DNA from: SKVR01 sp046291875
GTDB taxonomy: Bacteria; Bacteroidota; Bacteroidia; Bacteroidales; UBA7960
Assembly (NCBI GenBank): GCA_046291875.1
Contig: JBKBSF010000007.1
Span: forward strand, 62,001-126,000
Length of the DNA stretch: 64,000 nt
Reading direction: 5' to 3'
The stretch's first letter is position 1, and each line of letters opens with the position of its first letter. Made by a program: the position numbers and the translations under genes. This document shows positions 60,964 through 64,000 of this stretch, one piece after another. The notes beneath the pieces are model-generated. The model was not told the DNA's origin. It worked only from the letters and a program-made list of their open reading frames with translations, and made no database searches.

Positions 60964-62334
60964 ATGGATATTAGCCTGCTACAGAAATACAACAAACCCG
61001 GTCCGCGCTACACCAGCTACCCACCGGCCACCTTCTTCCATGAGGAGGTAAATAACCAGCACTATGTGGCCATGCTGGAAAAATCAAACGAACAACTGCC
61101 GCAAAACATATCGGTTTATATCCATATCCCCTTCTGTCTGCAGCTTTGCCACTTCTGTGGATGCAACACCAGTTGTTTCCCGGGAGAAGATTTTGTAAAA
61201 GTCTATGTGGATGCCCTCATTGAAGAGATACACGCTGTTGCCCGGCACCTGGACACCCGTCGCCCTCTCACCCAGATACACTGGGGTGGAGGCACTCCCA
61301 ATGCCATCGACCTGGGCCATGTGGAACGCATCATGGAGGTGCTGATGAAAACCTTCACTCCCACAAGCGGTGCCGAAATTGCCATGGAGTGCAATCCGGC
61401 CTACCTGGAACCCGGGCACATCGACCAGCTGGCGGCCATGGGCTTCAACCGCCTGAGCCTGGGCATACAGGATTTCAATGAGAAAGTGCTGGAAACAGTT
61501 AACCGAAAGCCTTCCAAACATCCTGTTGAGGAGCTCATTGCCCGCATGAAGGAAAACAAGATGGATGGCGTAAACATCGACCTCATCTACGGACTGCCCG
61601 GCCAAACCCCTGAAAGCTTCCGCCATACCATTGAAAAAGCGCTTGCCATTGCCCCCGACCGGCTGGTCACGTTTTCTTACGCCCATGTGCCGTGGGTAAA
61701 ATCGGCACAGAAGATACTGGAAGAGGCAGGCCTGCCCAGCCCGGAACAGAAACTGGCCATGTTTGAAACGGCCTACAACCTGCTCACTGCCGGTGGCTAC
61801 GAAGCCATTGGAATGGACCACTACGCCCGCCCCGGAGATGAGCTTGCAAAAGCATTGCACAGCAAAAAACTGCACCGCAATTTCCAGGGCTACTGCACCC
61901 AGCAAACCACCGGACAGGTGTATGGCTTCGGTGCCACCTCCATCAGTCAGCTCAATGGCGGATACTATCAGAATATCAAAAGTCAGAAGAAATACGTTGA
62001 GGCTATCCGCAACAGCGGATATGCCATTGAACGGGGCTATGAACTTACGGCTGAAGACCAGGTCCGCAGAAGGGTTATCAACGAAATCATGTGCAACGGC
62101 TTTGTGGACTTCGACCAGATTGCAGACGAATTTGCCATCAGCACACAGCAACTGAAAACCACTGTAGGTTTCCGGGAAGAAAAGCTCAAGCCCTTTATTG
62201 AGGATGGTTTACTGGTAGTGCAGGACAACAAGGTACAACTGCTGGAAAACGGCTTCCTGGTGGTGCGCAACATTGCCATGGAGTTTGACCCCCTGCTCAT
62301 AGAGGGAACAGGACAATACTCTCGAACGGTATAA
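60964..62334 (+). CDS. hemN: Oxygen-independent coproporphyrinogen III oxidase
   Basis: 456 residues, radical-SAM. The 4Fe-4S cysteines are Cys58, Cys62 and Cys65 (PFCLQLCHFCGCN). The body has IHWGGGTPNAIDL, NRLSLGIQDFN and DLIYGLPGQTPESF, and a C-terminal HemN domain with ELTAEDQVRRRVINEIMCN. The start KYNKPGPRYTSYPPATFF matches true HemN, not the related HemW. It makes protoporphyrinogen IX without oxygen, last step present in this operon. Confidence 0.96.
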   Translation: MDISLLQKYNKPGPRYTSYPPATFFHEEVNNQHYVAMLEKSNEQLPQNISVYIHIPFCLQLCHFCGCNTSCFPGEDFVKVYVDALIEEIHAVARHLDTRRPLTQIHWGGGTPNAIDLGHVERIMEVLMKTFTPTSGAEIAMECNPAYLEPGHIDQLAAMGFNRLSLGIQDFNEKVLETVNRKPSKHPVEELIARMKENKMDGVNIDLIYGLPGQTPESFRHTIEKALAIAPDRLVTFSYAHVPWVKSAQKILEEAGLPSPEQKLAMFETAYNLLTAGGYEAIGMDHYARPGDELAKALHSKKLHRNFQGYCTQQTTGQVYGFGATSISQLNGGYYQNIKSQKKYVEAIRNSGYAIERGYELTAEDQVRRRVINEIMCNGFVDFDQIADEFAISTQQLKTTVGFREEKLKPFIEDGLLVVQDNKVQLLENGFLVVRNIAMEFDPLLIEGTGQYSRTV

Positions 62335-62391
62335 ACCGCCTGCCGGCAGCTGCCACAGGGTAGATGCCCAGGGTTTAAAATATGCACACTT

Positions 62392-63651
62392 ATGCCTCCA
62401 TTAGCAGAAATCCTGAGGCCCCAGAGCCTTGATGCTTACCTGGGACAAAAACACCTGGTTGGCGAAAAATCGGTGTTGCGCAAAACCATTGAAAGCGGAA
62501 ATATCCCTTCCATGATTTTATGGGGCCCGCCAGGAGTAGGGAAAACCACCCTGGCTTTTCTTATTTCGCGCCAGCTCGACCGTTTGTTTTTTACCCTGAG
62601 TGCCATCAACTCAGGGGTAAAGGAGGTGCGCGCCGTTATTGAACAGGCCGACCAGGCCGGTGGCAATGCCATCCTGTTTATCGATGAGATACACCGCTTC
62701 AGCAAATCGCAGCAGGATTCGCTGCTGGGTGCCGTGGAAAAAGGCATCATAACCCTGGTGGGCGCTACTACCGAGAACCCCTCATTCGAGGTTATCTCAC
62801 CCCTGCTCTCCCGCTGCCAGGTATACATACTGCGCGAGCTGGAAAAGGAGGACCTGCAAAACCTGCTGCAAAATGCAATTAACTACCTGCAACAAAGCCA
62901 GAACCGCCAAATCATCCTGAAGCAGGATGGTGCCCTGCTGAGGGTAAGTGGCGGCGATGCCCGCAAACTGCTCAATGCACTGGAACTGGTATTGCAGGCT
63001 GAGCCTTCCAACCCGCTACATATTACCGATGAAATGGTATTGGAGCTGATACAGCAAAACCTGGCCATCTACGATAAATCGGGCGAAATGCACTATGATG
63101 TGATTTCGGCCTTCATCAAAAGCATCCGGGGCAGCGACCCCAATGCGGCGGTATACTACCTGGCCCGAATGCTCGAAGGGGGCGAGGACCCGAAGTTTAT
63201 TGCCCGCCGTTTGCTTATACTGGCCTCAGAAGACATTGGCAATGCCAACCCCAACGCGTTGTTGCTGGCCACCCAGGGCTTTCAGGCCGTAACCATGATT
63301 GGCATGCCCGAAAGCCGCATTATTCTGAGCCAGGTAGCCACCTACCTGGCCTGCTCACCCAAGAGCAATGCAGCCTATATGGCCATTGGCAAGGCCCAGC
63401 AGGCCGTCCGGCAAAAAGGCGATTTGCAGGTGCCCCTTCACCTGCGCAATGCCCCAACCCACCTGATGAAGGATATCGGTTATGGGAAAGAGTACAAGTA
63501 TGCCCACGATTTTCCGGGCAATTTTGCTTTCCAGGAGTTTCTGCCCGAACCCCTGAGCGGCACCAGATTCTACGACCCCGGCGACAATGCCCGGGAAAAA
63601 GAACTTCGTACCCGGCTGAAAAGTTTATGGAAAGACAAGTACAAGTATTAG
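62392..63651 (+). CDS. rarA: Replication-associated recombination protein A (RarA/MgsA)
   Basis: 419 residues, AAA+ ATPase of the clamp-loader-like group. N-terminus PLAEILRPQSLDAYLGQKHLV is the family opening; Walker A GPPGVGKTT with Lys51, Walker B LFIDEIHRFSKSQQD, sensor GATTENPSFEVISPLLSR. The C-terminal MgsA tetramerisation region has HYDVISAFIKSIRGSDPNAA and EDIGNANPNA. It acts at stalled replication forks. It lies 57 nt after hemN, perhaps by read-through. Confidence 0.95.
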   Translation: MPPLAEILRPQSLDAYLGQKHLVGEKSVLRKTIESGNIPSMILWGPPGVGKTTLAFLISRQLDRLFFTLSAINSGVKEVRAVIEQADQAGGNAILFIDEIHRFSKSQQDSLLGAVEKGIITLVGATTENPSFEVISPLLSRCQVYILRELEKEDLQNLLQNAINYLQQSQNRQIILKQDGALLRVSGGDARKLLNALELVLQAEPSNPLHITDEMVLELIQQNLAIYDKSGEMHYDVISAFIKSIRGSDPNAAVYYLARMLEGGEDPKFIARRLLILASEDIGNANPNALLLATQGFQAVTMIGMPESRIILSQVATYLACSPKSNAAYMAIGKAQQAVRQKGDLQVPLHLRNAPTHLMKDIGYGKEYKYAHDFPGNFAFQEFLPEPLSGTRFYDPGDNAREKELRTRLKSLWKDKYKY

Positions 63652-63857
63652 ACCCCGGAAAGTCAATTTTACCCCCATCAGAATTTCTTTCCATTTTCCT
63701 CAATGGTGACTTGTGGAATTATTTTAAGCATGCGTTAAACATTCTCCTGTGGTTTTTGTTAACAATGGGAAGAAGCAGGAAAAGCAAACCCTGCATTTGA
63801 TTTTGAACTGAACATACAAGACAAAACCAAATTATTTAACAAAAAAAGGAAAGAAAA

Positions 63858-64000
63858 ATGAAAACGTTGAAACACATCACCATTATGATTGCAGGAGCCC
63901 TGCTTATTGCCAGTTGTGCAGGTCCCAGCGAAAAAGCGGCAGAAATTTCAGAAAGACTTGAACCCGGTGAGAAGCCCGAGAATGCTATTGTAAAAACCCT
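63858..64000 (+). CDS. Lipoprotein, C-terminus cut by window edge
   Basis: 47 codons visible from the ATG at 63858, which follows a purine-rich stretch (AAAAAAAGGAAAGAAAA). Signal peptide with lipobox IASC makes Cys20 the acylated residue; the mature start AGPSEKAAEISERLEP is charged. The rest is outside the window, so no family can be given. Confidence 0.75.
   Translation, partial: MKTLKHITIMIAGALLIASCAGPSEKAAEISERLEPGEKPENAIVKT

Noticed and set aside
1..64000. tRNA, rRNA, CRISPR, insertion sequence or phage signatures
   Set aside because: None seen: no cloverleaf-like TTCGANNCC arms outside coding regions, no spaced direct repeats, no transposase or integrase.

Overview
The window looks like a chromosomal stretch from a member of the Bacteroidota (probably class Bacteroidia). 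The evidence is: near-consensus Bacteroidota promoters (TTG/TTTG, about 17-23 nt, TAnnTTTG), a C-terminal type A T9SS sorting domain, a FeoA-FeoB fusion, DUF349 and DUF1573 proteins, many small lipoproteins, and the hpt-adk-obg neighbourhood. Oxygen-independent HemN is present and HemF is not seen here, which suggests anaerobic or facultative growth. No rRNA, tRNA, CRISPR array, insertion sequence or prophage was found.

Layout. 1-1508 (minus): end of a receiver-PAS sensor plus an HPt phosphotransfer protein. 1741-9888 (minus): a chemosensory operon reading 60-aa small ORF, 608-aa coiled-coil protein, STAS protein, two CheY paralogues, CheA, CheW and a transmembrane chemoreceptor; no CheR or CheB lies nearby. 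10099-13379: a single-domain response regulator, two lipoproteins and a DAACS-type symporter. 13380-17072: clpB convergent with a Balon/baeRF-like protein. 17267-24757: LolC/E-type permease, outer-membrane barrel, DUF349 protein, a trans-sulfuration enzyme with a possibly structured leader, CoA-binding, OsmC and thioesterase proteins, DUF1573 protein. 25045-30895: ZIP transporter, dxs, and FeoA-FeoB with a 57-aa Cys-rich partner. 30912-32937: lipoprotein and an ankyrin-repeat protein that appears to end in a beta-barrel. 33124-41946: RecQ and two large hybrid histidine kinases. 42000-48834: a T9SS-exported glycosidase-like protein, a ParA-like ATPase, a PNPOx-fold protein, a PAP2 phosphatase, obgE, adk and hpt. 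49062-53863: a phosphoesterase, a periplasmic tricorn-type protease and a YVTN-propeller lipoprotein. 54382-62334: a seven-gene haem operon, hemA-hemC-hemD-hemB-hemL-hemE-hemN, followed by rarA and a truncated lipoprotein gene.

How the genes work together. The haem operon holds every step from glutamyl-tRNA to protoporphyrinogen IX. The chemosensory genes make a compact receptor-CheW-CheA-CheY pathway; its 608-aa protein carries a DxxxQ helix like that of the CheY phosphatase CheZ, and this is the best candidate for an undescribed component. ClpB and the Balon-like protein both point to stress survival. Other points worth following are the ankyrin-barrel fusion, the structured segment ahead of the trans-sulfuration gene, an inverted repeat bracketing a predicted clpB promoter, and two heptamer repeat blocks inside the haem operon. 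All calls come from reading the sequence; no database search was run.
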